Source of the DNA: Cognatishimia sp. WU-CL00825
GTDB lineage: Bacteria; Pseudomonadota; Alphaproteobacteria; Rhodobacterales; Rhodobacteraceae
Length of the DNA stretch: 64,000 nucleotides
Direction of reading: 5' to 3'
Assembly: GCF_040364665.1 (NCBI RefSeq)
Contig: NZ_BAABWX010000001.1
Span: 620,001 to 684,000, forward strand
Shown: positions 52,285-64,000 of the stretch, piece by piece
How the letters are laid out: each line of letters opens with the position of its first letter
How positions within the stretch are numbered: the first letter of the stretch is position 1
Position numbers and translations under genes: made by a program
The notes under the pieces: generated by a model
The model's database searches: none
The model's input: the letters and a program-made list of their open reading frames with translations, nothing else
Told to the model about the DNA's origin: nothing

Positions 52285-53441
52285 TGAAGGTCTATGTGAT
52301 TGCGGGTGAATTGTCCGGCGACAAATTGGGCGCTGCACTTATGTCTGGACTTTTGCAATTGCACGGCACTGATATCGAGTTTCGCGGTGTCGGTGGGCCG
52401 CTGATGGCGCAACAGGGCCTGAGCAGTCAGTTTCCCATGACCGAACTTTCAGTCATGGGGCTTGTTGAAATTTTGCCCAAGTACTTTGACCTTAAACGAC
52501 GTATTCAGGAATGTGTGGATGCCATCTTAGCGTGGCAACCCGACGTTGTTATCACGATCGACAGCCCTGATTTTTGCCTGCGCGTTGCCAAAGCAGTGCG
52601 CGAAAAAAGCCAACTGCGCACTGTGCACTATGTGGCTCCATCAGTTTGGGCTTGGCGGCCGGGGCGGGCAGCCAAAATGGCTCCTTTTATTGATCAGGTT
52701 TTGGCGCTGTTGCCGTTTGAGCCTCCTTATATGACCGCCCATGGGATGCGCTGTGACTTTGTTGGCCACCCTGTGGTTGCAGAACCATTGCCAACGCCCG
52801 ACGCCATACAGTCTTTGAAAGCTGAGCTGGGAATTGACGGTCCCACCTGTTTGATATTGCCCGGAAGTCGACGCAGCGAAGTGTCTCGATTGCTGCCGGT
52901 TTTTGTGCAAACCATGGAAAGGCTGCAAGCCCAGCGTCCTGATCTAAATTTCGTGCTGCCTGCGGCGGGTCCGGTTGCCAGCCTCGTCAAAGACCTAACC
53001 GCGAATATGGCTGCACCGCCCACTATTCTGGATGCCTCAGAGCTTTCAGCAGATCAGGCAGAAACCCGAAAACGCGCTGCCTTCGCAATGGCTGACGTTG
53101 CCCTTGCTGTTTCCGGTACGGTTTCACTCGAACTTGCGGCGGCTGGCACGCCGATGGTGATTGCCTATGATGTAAATGTGATCACCCGAGAAATCATGAA
53201 ACGATTGCTAAAGATCGATACTCTGACTTTGGCCAACCTTGTGACTGACACACGCGAAATACCGGAATTTCTGGGCAAAGACTGCATTGCAGAGAAAATT
53301 GCGCCAAGCTTGCTCCAGCTCTTGGATGCGCCGGAAACGCAGCAAGAAATCCTGTCAGAGACCATGCGGCTTCTCGGGCGTGATGACCAAGACCCTGGAT
53401 TGCGCGCCGCGGCGGCTGTTCTGGATGGGCTGAGCGACTAA
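52284..53441 (+). CDS. lpxB: Lipid-A-disaccharide synthase LpxB
   Basis: A GT19 glycosyltransferase that joins lipid X to UDP-2,3-diacylglucosamine. The 385 residues start MKVYVIAGELSGDKLGA and contain FRGVGGPLMAQQGL, VAPSVWAWRPGRA, LPGSRRSEVSRLLPVF and SGTVSLELAAAGTPMVIAY. It is coupled to lpxI through ATAATG. It ends the plus-strand cluster and is convergent with mnmA; no strong terminator is visible in the 19-nt gap. Confidence 0.97.
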   Translation: MKVYVIAGELSGDKLGAALMSGLLQLHGTDIEFRGVGGPLMAQQGLSSQFPMTELSVMGLVEILPKYFDLKRRIQECVDAILAWQPDVVITIDSPDFCLRVAKAVREKSQLRTVHYVAPSVWAWRPGRAAKMAPFIDQVLALLPFEPPYMTAHGMRCDFVGHPVVAEPLPTPDAIQSLKAELGIDGPTCLILPGSRRSEVSRLLPVFVQTMERLQAQRPDLNFVLPAAGPVASLVKDLTANMAAPPTILDASELSADQAETRKRAAFAMADVALAVSGTVSLELAAAGTPMVIAYDVNVITREIMKRLLKIDTLTLANLVTDTREIPEFLGKDCIAEKIAPSLLQLLDAPETQQEILSETMRLLGRDDQDPGLRAAAAVLDGLSD

Positions 53442-53460
53442 ACCTGCATACACTATGCGC

Positions 53461-54603
53461 TTAGCCGCGCCAAATCCAACCACCGCCAAATATCCGAGAA
53501 CCTTCGGCCGCATAAAACACGCAGGCCTGACCAGGCGAAACGCCTTCTTCTGGTGTCAACAGCTCGACTTCTGCGGTTGTCGGGCCAGTCGGTCGAATAA
53601 TTGCCTCTCGTGGGGGGCGGGTGGACCGCACTTTTACCCAAAGATGGCGCTCTTTTTCCGCGTCAAAGGCATCATCACCCAGCCAGTTGATTTCGCGAAC
53701 CGGAATGATCCGCGTTGAAAGCATTTCTTTTGGACCAACGACCACTTGCTTGGCATCCACATCCAGTTTCACCACATAAAGCGGATCTTCTAACCCCCCT
53801 ATACCTAGGCCACGGCGTTGACCTATTGTGTAATGGATCACGCCATTGTGGCTGCCCAAGACCTTTCCAGTTTGGTCAACGATATCGCCGGGTTCAGCGG
53901 CACCGGGTCGCAGCTTTTCGATCACCTGGGCGTAGTTACCGTTTGGCACAAAGCAGATGTCTTGGCTGTCAGGCTTATCCGCCACGGCCAGACCGTATTC
54001 GGCGGCCAAGGCGCGGGTGGCGTCTTTGTTGGGCAAATGCCCCAATGGGAAACGCAAATAGTCCAGTTGCTCGGGAGTTGTTGAGAACAGAAAATAACTC
54101 TGGTCGCGTCGCGCGTCTTCTGCGCTGTGCAATTCAGGACCATTTGCACCCATTTTGCGCTGAATATAGTGCCCGGTGGCCATACAATCAGCTTCGAGGT
54201 CTTTGGCGGTTTCCAGCAGGTCTTTGAATTTCACCCGTTCGTTGCAGCGGATACAGGGCACAGGGGTTGCCCCGGCCAGATAGCTATCTGCGAATTCGTC
54301 GATCACCGCATCCTGAAAGATGTTTTCATAATCCAACACATAATGCGGGAAGCCCTTTTCTTCGGCCACCCGACGGGCGTCATGAATATCAATTCCTGCG
54401 CAGCAAGCGCCTTTCTTAGCCAAAGCGGCCCCGTGGTCATACAGTTGTAATGTGACACCGACCACATCATAGCCTTCGTCTGCCAGCCGAGCGGCGACAA
54501 CGGAACTGTCAACACCTCCGGACATCGCCACAACAACCCGTGTCTCTGACGGGGGCTTGGCAAATCCAAGTGAGTTTAACGGGTGTTTTTGATCCAGCGC
54601 CAT
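53461..54603 (-). CDS. mnmA: tRNA-specific 2-thiouridylase MnmA
   Basis: Makes 2-thiouridine at U34 of tRNA Lys, Glu and Gln. The 380 residues have the PP-loop [15 protein letters not shown] near the N-terminus and the two catalytic cysteines in [11 protein letters not shown] and [10 protein letters not shown]. The C-terminal barrel contains [18 protein letters not shown] precedes the ATG. The stop faces lpxB. It is divergent from sciP. Confidence 0.96.
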   Translation of the reverse strand: MALDQKHPLNSLGFAKPPSETRVVVAMSGGVDSSVVAARLADEGYDVVGVTLQLYDHGAALAKKGACCAGIDIHDARRVAEEKGFPHYVLDYENIFQDAVIDEFADSYLAGATPVPCIRCNERVKFKDLLETAKDLEADCMATGHYIQRKMGANGPELHSAEDARRDQSYFLFSTTPEQLDYLRFPLGHLPNKDATRALAAEYGLAVADKPDSQDICFVPNGNYAQVIEKLRPGAAEPGDIVDQTGKVLGSHNGVIHYTIGQRRGLGIGGLEDPLYVVKLDVDAKQVVVGPKEMLSTRIIPVREINWLGDDAFDAEKERHLWVKVRSTRPPREAIIRPTGPTTAEVELLTPEEGVSPGQACVFYAAEGSRIFGGGWIWRG

Positions 54604-54724
54604 GACCGGTCTCCTTAGGGGCAGAAGAATGGAATATAGGAAAATTCAACATACTCTCAAGCCCAAGTTTCATAGGCCGTTAACAGAGCAAGCGCCACAG
54701 TCGAATATACAAAGAGGCTTGGCT

Positions 54725-55003
54725 ATGTTTTTAAAGAAAGTGGATGGCATTCGAACGGTGACTTTACCTGATGGAGAAGTCCTTTCTCAGGCAGATTTAC
54801 CCCCTGTTAATACACGCCGATGGGTTGCATCGCGCAAGGCGGCTGTGGTGCGTGGCGTGGCCTATGGCTTGCTCTCTCAAGAAGAAGCATTGCGCCGGTA
54901 TAGGTTGTCAAATGAAGAGTTTATTCAATGGACGCTGGCAGTTAGCGAGCATGGCGAAGATGCGCTTAAGGCGACGAATTTGCAAAAATATAGACAACCT
55001 TAA
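54725..55003 (+). CDS. sciP: CtrA inhibitor SciP
   Basis: Small helix-turn-helix protein (DUF1153 family), 92 residues, which in Caulobacter binds CtrA and blocks its transcriptional activity in G1. The start at 54725 (MFLKKVDGIRTVTLPDG) with AGAGG 8 nt upstream matches the family; the frame stays open to 54602 but without family features. The core TRRWVASRKAAVVRGVAYGL, then SQEEALRRYRLSNEEFIQW, is diagnostic. It lies directly upstream of ctrA on the same strand, an arrangement that suggests a local control pair. Confidence 0.95.
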   Translation: MFLKKVDGIRTVTLPDGEVLSQADLPPVNTRRWVASRKAAVVRGVAYGLLSQEEALRRYRLSNEEFIQWTLAVSEHGEDALKATNLQKYRQP

Positions 55004-55030
55004 CGTGTGGTGGTACTTTGGAAGTTGAAA

Positions 55031-55045
55031 TTAATTTGAATTTAA
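55031..55045 (+). promoter_or_regulatory. Full CtrA binding box upstream of ctrA
   Basis: TTAA at 55031-55034 and TTAA at 55042-55045 are separated by exactly 7 nt, matching the CtrA box TTAA-N7-TTAA. It lies 53 nt upstream of the ctrA start, in the right place for autoregulation. Confidence 0.8.
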
Positions 55046-55097
55046 CCATTCCTCGTCCACCGTAGATTTAGAGCCTGCTTGCCACTGGAGATTCCGA

Positions 55098-55817
55098 ATG
55101 CGTGTTTTGTTAATCGAAGATGACCCTGCCACAGCAAAAAGTATCGAACTGATGCTGACCCATGCCAATTTGAATGTTTATGCCACTGATTTGGGTGAAG
55201 AGGGAATCGATCTCGCCAAATTATATGATTACGATTTAATTCTTTTGGACCTTGGTTTGCCGGATATGGCTGGTCACGAGGTGTTACGGCAATTGCGTTT
55301 GTCGCGCGTCGAAACCCCAATTCTAATTCTTTCCGGGGCAGATGACACCGAAAGCAAGCTCAAGGGGTTTGGTTTTGGGGCGGATGACTATCTGACCAAG
55401 CCCTTTCACCGCGAAGAATTGGTTGCGCGCATTCACGCGATAATACGCCGATCCAAGGGGCATTCGCAGTCGGTTATTCACACGGGTCGGGTTTCGGTAA
55501 ATTTGGATGCCAAAACCGCAGATGTCGAAGGCAATGCGGTGCATTTGACAGGCAAAGAATATCAAATGTTAGAACTGCTGTCCTTGCGCAAAGGCACAAC
55601 TTTGACCAAAGAAATGTTCCTCAACCATCTTTATGGCGGCATGGATGAACCTGAATTGAAAATCATAGACGTGTTCATTTGCAAACTGCGCAAAAAACTA
55701 AGCGAGGCAACGGACGGCGAAAACTATATCGAGACCGTTTGGGGCCGAGGCTATGTTCTGCGCGACCCAGAACCGCAGCAGGTTGAGCCACCGCAAGATA
55801 TGGCGCTCAGGGCCTAA
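55098..55817 (+). CDS. ctrA: Cell cycle response regulator CtrA
   Basis: OmpR-type response regulator and master cell-cycle or motility regulator of alphaproteobacteria. In Rhodobacteraceae it mainly controls motility, gene transfer agent and related traits. The 239 residues have the phospho-acceptor Asp51 in [10 protein letters not shown], the receiver lysine in YLTKPF, and a winged-helix domain with [32 protein letters not shown] and [17 protein letters not shown] lies 6 nt before the ATG. A CtrA box upstream suggests autoregulation; sciP precedes it. Confidence 0.97.
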   Translation: MRVLLIEDDPATAKSIELMLTHANLNVYATDLGEEGIDLAKLYDYDLILLDLGLPDMAGHEVLRQLRLSRVETPILILSGADDTESKLKGFGFGADDYLTKPFHREELVARIHAIIRRSKGHSQSVIHTGRVSVNLDAKTADVEGNAVHLTGKEYQMLELLSLRKGTTLTKEMFLNHLYGGMDEPELKIIDVFICKLRKKLSEATDGENYIETVWGRGYVLRDPEPQQVEPPQDMALRA

Positions 55818-55823
55818 CCATAA

Positions 55824-60127
<4,304 letters not shown>

Positions 60128-60144
60128 CCTTTTATTCCCTAAAT

Positions 60145-60169
60145 GTTCTCAAATGTTCCTAAAAAGTTC
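60145..60169 (+). promoter_or_regulatory. LexA (SOS) box, alphaproteobacterial type
   Basis: Three GTTC tetramers start at 60145, 60155 and 60166. The second and third are separated by exactly 7 nt, matching the GTTC-N7-GTTC LexA box known from Rhodobacter and rhizobia. The element lies 68 nt upstream of a 40-residue membrane protein gene and just after recG. Confidence 0.6.
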
Positions 60170-60236
60170 TTTACTTTTGGTCCCGCAAGTGAGAACAAAG
60201 GAGCAACAAAACGAATTGAGCCGCAGGAGCCACCTC

Positions 60237-60359
60237 ATGTATACTCAGATCAAAGCCGTTGTTCGCAATTCTCAAAGCACCTTGGTGCAAGATGCCGTTG
60301 GGGCGGCTGCGTTGGTTGTGATGCTGTTGGTGGCGCTGCATATTCCGGGAGTAACCTAA
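60237..60359 (+). CDS. Small membrane protein, 40 residues, possibly SOS-induced
   Basis: A short frame with AGGAG 9 nt before its ATG. The protein has a polar, mildly basic N-terminus (MYTQIKAVVRNSQSTLVQ) and one hydrophobic helix (about 21-37, ALVVMLLVALHI), ending soon after. A LexA-type box lies upstream, so it may be damage-induced. Caulobacter has an SOS-controlled 29-residue division inhibitor (SidA) of similar design, but I see no sequence identity to claim homology. Function unknown. Confidence 0.72.
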   Translation: MYTQIKAVVRNSQSTLVQDAVGAAALVVMLLVALHIPGVT

Positions 60360-60382
60360 CTTTTTGCCTCGCGTTCTTTTTT

Positions 60383-60549
60383 GGATGTGCGCGTATCCTG
60401 TCCCCACTTTGATACGCACCGACGACTGACACTGCCTGTCCCCAAGTCCTGAAGGGTCTGCCTACTCATCCCATTCAGCCACATCCTGTCTCACAAGAAC
60501 GCATCACTGATCGCCGCCTTTCGTCCCCGAAAGTGCGGCGATTTTTTTG
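60383..60549 (+). ncRNA. Candidate small RNA with repeated C-rich loop motif
   Basis: A gene-free plus-strand stretch ending in a very strong terminator. It contains CCTGTCCCC at 60397-60405 and again at 60435-60443, CCTGTCTC at 60485-60492, and CGTCCCCG in the terminator loop. The first copy lies in the loop of a 7-bp stem GCGTATC / GATACGC (60391-60397 with 60411-60417). C-rich loops of this kind are used by alphaproteobacterial small RNAs to pair with ribosome binding sites. The 5' end is unknown, and it could also be the 3' UTR of the 40-residue gene. Confidence 0.5.
60510..60549 (+). terminator. Strong intrinsic terminator
   Basis: An outer stem ATCGCCGC / GCGGCGAT stacked on an inner stem CTTTCG / CGAAAG with a TCCC loop, followed by seven T. 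It ends the plus-strand transcript after the 40-residue gene or candidate small RNA. Confidence 0.9.
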
Positions 60550-60564
60550 TTTTGTTTGAGGGTG

Positions 60565-61017
60565 TTAAGCGCAGGCGGCTTGCTGGGCCTGATCAAAGGC
60601 ATCAAGCGTTGCTTCCAGCGACAGCAGGATTGATGCGTGACGATTTTTGTATTCACGTGCCGGGCGCAGAACCTCTAGGCCATCAAATGGTGCGGTGGGC
60701 GTCGGGCCGTCTTGTTTCAGCATGGCTTTCAGGTCGTCGCGGGCGGTTTCAACTTCGGCTCTGCTACGGCCGATGATGTTGGCCCCAACCACTGAGGCCG
60801 CGGCCTGACCCAAAGCGCAGGCTTTTACATCTTGGCCAAAATCCGTTATTTTTCCGTCTGTTACGCTGACGTCCACCGTGATTGTAGACCCACATAACGG
60901 CGCGCGTTTTTTGCTGCTTGCGTCCGGGGCCTCAAGGCGGGCGGCATGGGGCATGTCTGACGCCAAGGCAAGGATTTGGCCAGAATACAATTTGATCAGG
61001 TCGTTTTCACCGGACAT
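60565..61017 (-). CDS. IscU/NifU-like iron-sulfur scaffold family protein lacking the third cysteine
   Basis: A 150-residue protein of the NifU N-terminal/IscU family. The ATG at 61017 has AAGGGAA 7 nt upstream. Two of the three scaffold cysteines are present (Cys42 in PLCGST and Cys67 in KACALGQAAAS). The third position, normally HC in the C-terminal helix, reads HA (His127-Ala128 in NRHASILL). I recall the same change in roseobacter relatives, so it is probably not a random mutation. Cluster assembly may then use other ligands, or the protein may have another task. Divergent from hisI across 65 nt. Confidence 0.88.
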   Translation of the reverse strand: MSGENDLIKLYSGQILALASDMPHAARLEAPDASSKKRAPLCGSTITVDVSVTDGKITDFGQDVKACALGQAAASVVGANIIGRSRAEVETARDDLKAMLKQDGPTPTAPFDGLEVLRPAREYKNRHASILLSLEATLDAFDQAQQAACA

Positions 61018-61082
61018 CGAGGTTCCCTTTCGTTCGTCTTTCATAGATAGAGAGGCCAAGCGCAGATGCAAAGGGAAACCAC

Positions 61083-61448
61083 ATGTCTTTTGATGCAAAT
61101 AGCCTGAAGTATAATGACGCAGGCCTCATCCCGGCGATTGCACAGGATGCAGAGACCAAAGATGTTCTGATGATGGCCTGGATGAACAGGCAAGCTATTG
61201 AAATGACTTTGGAAACCGGGAAAGTGACCTATTGGTCGCGCTCGCGTCAGGCGTTCTGGATCAAAGGCGAAACCAGTGGTCATACGCAAGAATTGGTGGA
61301 TTTTCGCTATGATTGTGATCGCGATTGCATCTTGGTGCTGATCAATCAGAAGGGGCCTGCGTGTCACACGAACCGGCGCTCTTGTTTCTACACGTCTGTG
61401 CAGAACGGCGAGAACGTAGAGCTGATGTCGCCTATCGACCTGTCATAA
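61083..61448 (+). CDS. hisI: Phosphoribosyl-AMP cyclohydrolase
   Basis: Third step of histidine synthesis; opens the purine ring of phosphoribosyl-AMP with Zn2+. The 121 residues contain MMAWMNRQAIEMTLETGKVTYWSRSR, the GHTQELVD segment, the metal site DCDRDCIL and HTNRRSCFY near the end. It is the stand-alone HisI form without the HisE domain. AGGGAAA precedes the ATG. Its 3' end overlaps the convergent gluQ gene by six bases. Confidence 0.97.
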   Translation: MSFDANSLKYNDAGLIPAIAQDAETKDVLMMAWMNRQAIEMTLETGKVTYWSRSRQAFWIKGETSGHTQELVDFRYDCDRDCILVLINQKGPACHTNRRSCFYTSVQNGENVELMSPIDLS

Positions 61449-62297
61449 GCCAATCAGGTTAAGAATGTCTTGTGGTGCCGCGCCTGCGTCGCGATAAGTC
61501 GCAATGGCGCGCGCGTCGTCGCGTTTGGCAAGTCGCTTGCCTGCAGCGTCACGGATCAAATCGTGGTGGTAAAACCTGGGGATGGGTAACCCCAGAAGTG
61601 TTTGTAAAACAACGTGAATTTGCGTTGCCTCCCACAGGTCAGCGCCGCGTGTCACTTGGCTGATATGCTGGGCGGCGTCGTCGACGACGACGGACAGGTG
61701 ATAGCTGCTGGCCATGCCGCGGCGCACCAATATGATGTCGCCGACATGGCTTTGCAGGTGATCCGGATCTAACTGGTGTGTGCCGCGATAAAGCGGGCCA
61801 AATTCGTCAAATTCCGGGGGCGAAATGCGCTGAAGTGCCTTGTGCATATTTAGGCGCACGACCGGCGCAGCGTCTTGTAAATCAAAGGTTTTTTCCCGGC
61901 ATGTGCCGGGGTAAATTCGGCCGTCTGGGCCAAATTGTGGAACGCCTTCTTGAGGGGCGCTGGCGGCGGCTTGGATGTCGGCGCGACTACAGGTGCAAGG
62001 GTAGGTCAGCCCCATGTCCGTCAACTGGTTCAGGGCAGATTTATAGGCGCTGGCCCTGTCTGACTGGCGCATAACCGGACGTTGCCATTTGATCCCAAGC
62101 CATTGTAAATCATCATAAATTTGCTCTTCCCAGTGGGGTCGGCTGCGCGATTGATCGATGTCTTCAATACGCAGCAAAAATGCGCCCTTTTTGGCTTGGG
62201 CCTGCCGAAAGGCGATCAAGGCAGAATAGGCATGACCAAGATGCAAAGGCCCAGTGGGTGACGGGGCAAAGCGGGTTCGGAAAGTCAATGGTTTCAA
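61443..62297 (-). CDS. gluQ: Glutamyl-Q tRNA(Asp) synthetase
   Basis: Attaches glutamate to queuosine in the anticodon loop of tRNA-Asp. It resembles the catalytic part of GluRS but lacks the anticodon-binding domain. FRTRFAPSPTGPLHLGHAYSA has the HIGH-type motif and KRLAKRDDARAI the KMSKS-type motif. Zinc ligands are the cysteines in TYPCTCSR and GTCREK. No ATG lies near the family N-terminus; I chose a TTG at 62297 (about 284 residues), with GAG upstream. A TTG three codons later (62288) or at 62363 is possible, so the start is uncertain. Confidence 0.9.
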   Translation of the reverse strand: MKPLTFRTRFAPSPTGPLHLGHAYSALIAFRQAQAKKGAFLLRIEDIDQSRSRPHWEEQIYDDLQWLGIKWQRPVMRQSDRASAYKSALNQLTDMGLTYPCTCSRADIQAAASAPQEGVPQFGPDGRIYPGTCREKTFDLQDAAPVVRLNMHKALQRISPPEFDEFGPLYRGTHQLDPDHLQSHVGDIILVRRGMASSYHLSVVVDDAAQHISQVTRGADLWEATQIHVVLQTLLGLPIPRFYHHDLIRDAAGKRLAKRDDARAIATYRDAGAAPQDILNLIGL

Positions 62298-62634
62298 AGG
62301 CTTACTCGTTGTTTGTCGCAGTTTAACAGAGCGATGGCATAGAGCGCAAAATAATTTTAACAAAACCGCGGACAGACCAATATTCTGGAAAAAACTGCCG
62401 CCGTACGCTGTGTTAATCAGGTTTGTTAAGGTGACTTGTCACCTTATGTATGCGTTGTAAGTACTTGATATAGTGTTGCATTAACCCGGAATAACAAGGT
62501 TCGGTTTTGTCATTTTGCGTTAATTGTACAATTTGTACAACTGAGGCGCTGAAACGTACGATTCGCGTGGTTTTTCACGTTTCGCGCGAAACATTCCGGT
62601 TTTGGCAGGTTAACGCGTTTGTTTTTAGCGGTAA
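62298..62634. other. Intergenic region with palindromes upstream of gluQ
   Basis: About 337 nt with no supported gene. It contains two copies of the 8-nt palindrome TTGTACAA separated by one base (62524-62531 and 62533-62540). It also contains the 14-nt perfect palindrome GTTTCGCGCGAAAC (62579-62592), which resembles the ParB site parS. Several TTAA tetramers occur with 9-nt spacing, so they are not CtrA boxes. The gluQ promoter should be here. Confidence 0.55.
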
Positions 62635-62652
62635 GCCGGGCTTTAGCCCGGC
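62635..62652 (-). terminator. GC-rich hairpin downstream of trmFO (REP-like)
   Basis: A perfect 7-bp stem GCCGGGC / GCCCGGC with a 4-nt loop, just past the trmFO stop on the minus strand. No T-run follows, so it is either a weak terminator or a REP-like palindrome protecting the mRNA end. Confidence 0.5.
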
Positions 62653-62660
62653 CTACGCGC

Positions 62661-63998
62661 CTATGCCTCAAGCCAGCTTTTCCAATCTGCTTTGGCGCGG
62701 TCTGAATAGGCCTTGTAGCGTTCTTTACGTCCACGGCGACCATGTTTCAGGCCTTCGACCGGTTGGAAGAGACCAAAGTTCACATTCATTGGCTGAAAGG
62801 TTTTGGCTTCGGCACCGCCGGTGATGTGATGCACAAGCGCGCCCATGGCCGTGTTGAGCGGCGCGGTTTGCACCGGTTTGCCAAGGATTTCTCCCGCGGC
62901 CAAACGTCCAGCCAACAGCCCCATGGCAGCGCTTTCCACATAGCCTTCGACGCCGGTGATCTGACCGGCAAAGCGAATGTGCGGTTTGGATTTCATCCGC
63001 ATCTGATCGTCCAAAAGAGTGGGCGAGTTGATAAAGGTGTTGCGGTGGATGCCCCCAAGGCGCGCGAAAGAGGCGTTTTCCAGACCGGGGATCATTTTCA
63101 GCACTTCGGTTTGCGCGCCGTATTTCATTTTGGTCTGGAAACCGACGATATTAAGCAAGGTGCCAAGTGCATTGTCGCGGCGCAGCTGCACCACGGCGTA
63201 GGGTTTGTTTTCCGGATCATGGGCATTGGTCAGACCCACGGGTTTCATCGGGCCAAAGCGCAGGGTTTCGCGCCCGCGTTCCGCCATGACCTCGATCGGC
63301 AGACAGCCGTCAAAGTAACCAGCGGTTTCGCCTTCGTGGAATTCGGTTTTGTCTGCGGCCAGCAATGCGTCGATGAAGGCTTCGTATTGATCCTTGGTCA
63401 TCGGGCAATTCAGATAGGCTTTTTGTTCTTCTTCGGTCTCGCCCTTGTCATAGCGCGATTGCAACCAAGCGACATTCATATCGATGCTATCGGCATAGAC
63501 AATCGGGGCGATGGCATCAAAGAACGCCAGAGCGTCGGCACCGGTTTCTTGCTGGATGGCGGCACCCAGGCCAGCAGAGGTCAGCGGACCAGTGGCGATA
63601 ATCCAATGGCCATCAGTCGGCAACGCGTTGATTTCGCCATATTCGACAGAAATATTTGGGTGGGCCAGCAACGTATCGGTGACAGATTGCGCAAAGGGAT
63701 CACGGTCGACCGCCAAGGCGCCACCGGCGGGCAGGCGGTGTTTGTCGGCGGTTTGCATGATGATGCCATTTGCGGCGCGCATCTCCCAATGCAACAGACC
63801 CACGGCGTTTTGTTCGCTGTCATCAGAACGGAAGGAATTTGAGCACACCATTTCGGCCAGGTTGCCGGTGCGGTGGGCAAAGGTTTCGACTTTGGGTCGC
63901 ATTTCGTGGATCACCACGTTGACGCCCATGTTCGCGGCCTGCCAGGCGGCCTCGGATCCGGCCATTCCGCCGCCGATGATATGCAATGTCTGTGTCAT
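62661..63998 (-). CDS. trmFO: Methylenetetrahydrofolate-tRNA-(uracil-5-)-methyltransferase TrmFO
   Basis: Folate- and FAD-dependent enzyme that methylates U54 in the T-loop of tRNA. The 445 residues begin [19 protein letters not shown] with the FAD-binding motif, then [48 protein letters not shown] and, near the end, [22 protein letters not shown]. The gene is complete: the ATG lies two bases from the window edge, so its ribosome site is outside. Length is normal for the family. Confidence 0.96.
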   Translation of the reverse strand: MTQTLHIIGGGMAGSEAAWQAANMGVNVVIHEMRPKVETFAHRTGNLAEMVCSNSFRSDDSEQNAVGLLHWEMRAANGIIMQTADKHRLPAGGALAVDRDPFAQSVTDTLLAHPNISVEYGEINALPTDGHWIIATGPLTSAGLGAAIQQETGADALAFFDAIAPIVYADSIDMNVAWLQSRYDKGETEEEQKAYLNCPMTKDQYEAFIDALLAADKTEFHEGETAGYFDGCLPIEVMAERGRETLRFGPMKPVGLTNAHDPENKPYAVVQLRRDNALGTLLNIVGFQTKMKYGAQTEVLKMIPGLENASFARLGGIHRNTFINSPTLLDDQMRMKSKPHIRFAGQITGVEGYVESAAMGLLAGRLAAGEILGKPVQTAPLNTAMGALVHHITGGAEAKTFQPMNVNFGLFQPVEGLKHGRRGRKERYKAYSDRAKADWKSWLEA

Positions 63999-64000
63999 AA

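Noticed and set aside
62384..62436. CtrA boxes suggested by several TTAA tetramers upstream of gluQ
   Set aside because: The spacing is 9 nt rather than the required 7.

Overview
The window looks like chromosome of an alphaproteobacterium of the Rhodobacteraceae (Roseobacter group). Several independent signs agree: the order pyrH-frr-uppS-cdsA-dxr-rseP-bamA-skp-fabZ-lpxA-lpxI-lpxB with LpxI in place of LpxH; a sciP-ctrA cell-cycle pair with a full CtrA box; a GTTC-N7-GTTC SOS box; TRAP and sugar ABC operons; RTX and Hint proteins; a stand-alone gluQ and a trmFO. G+C is moderate by eye (low to mid 50s percent), low for this group. I see no phage, insertion sequence, CRISPR array or rRNA. One tRNA, Leu(CAA), lies at 25644-25729.

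Positions 1-7572 hold a minus-strand operon: LacI regulator, sugar-binding protein, two unusually built permeases, a GH63/MGH1-like glycoside hydrolase and an ATPase, with a perfect 16-nt LacI-type palindrome upstream. Positions 7573-9333 hold a di-haem peroxidase and a Sel1-repeat protein whose 5' ends overlap on opposite strands.

Positions 9398-17080 are the most interesting block. A minus-strand set encodes an SsuD-like FMNH2 monooxygenase, an aldo/keto reductase, a flavin reductase and a three-part TRAP transporter. A GntR regulator and a Gfo/Idh/MocA protein are divergent from it. The enzyme set matches the oxidative sulfoquinovose monooxygenase route (smoC, smoB, smoA). The TRAP transporter would replace the ABC importer, and the Gfo/Idh protein may replace the usual GH31 sulfoquinovosidase. 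A perfect FNR-type box lies in the divergent promoter.

Positions 17144-25160 carry an MFS transporter, an AlkA-like glycosylase with an esterase, an HNH endonuclease, an arginine-to-proline operon (rocF, ctlX, ocd) with a divergent Lrp/AsnC regulator, dsbB and a VTT/DedA-like protein. Positions 25780-37766 carry an 882-residue RTX-Hint protein, a degenerate stand-alone Hint protein, yceI, a CorC/CNNM protein, a phosphoesterase-like protein with altered metal motifs, xerD, a secreted helical protein coupled to a 49-residue membrane protein, aroK-aroB and a second RTX protein.

Positions 38126-54603 are mostly housekeeping: ssb, a lytic transglycosylase, an AraC regulator, miaA, and the nucleotide, isoprenoid, phospholipid, outer-membrane and lipid A cluster, then mnmA. 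Positions 54725-63998 carry sciP, ctrA, ligA, recG, a 40-residue membrane protein behind a LexA-type box, a candidate C-rich-loop small RNA, an IscU-like protein lacking the third cysteine, hisI, gluQ and trmFO. Starts were moved inward from the longest reading frame wherever a ribosome binding site, signal peptide or family N-terminus supported it.
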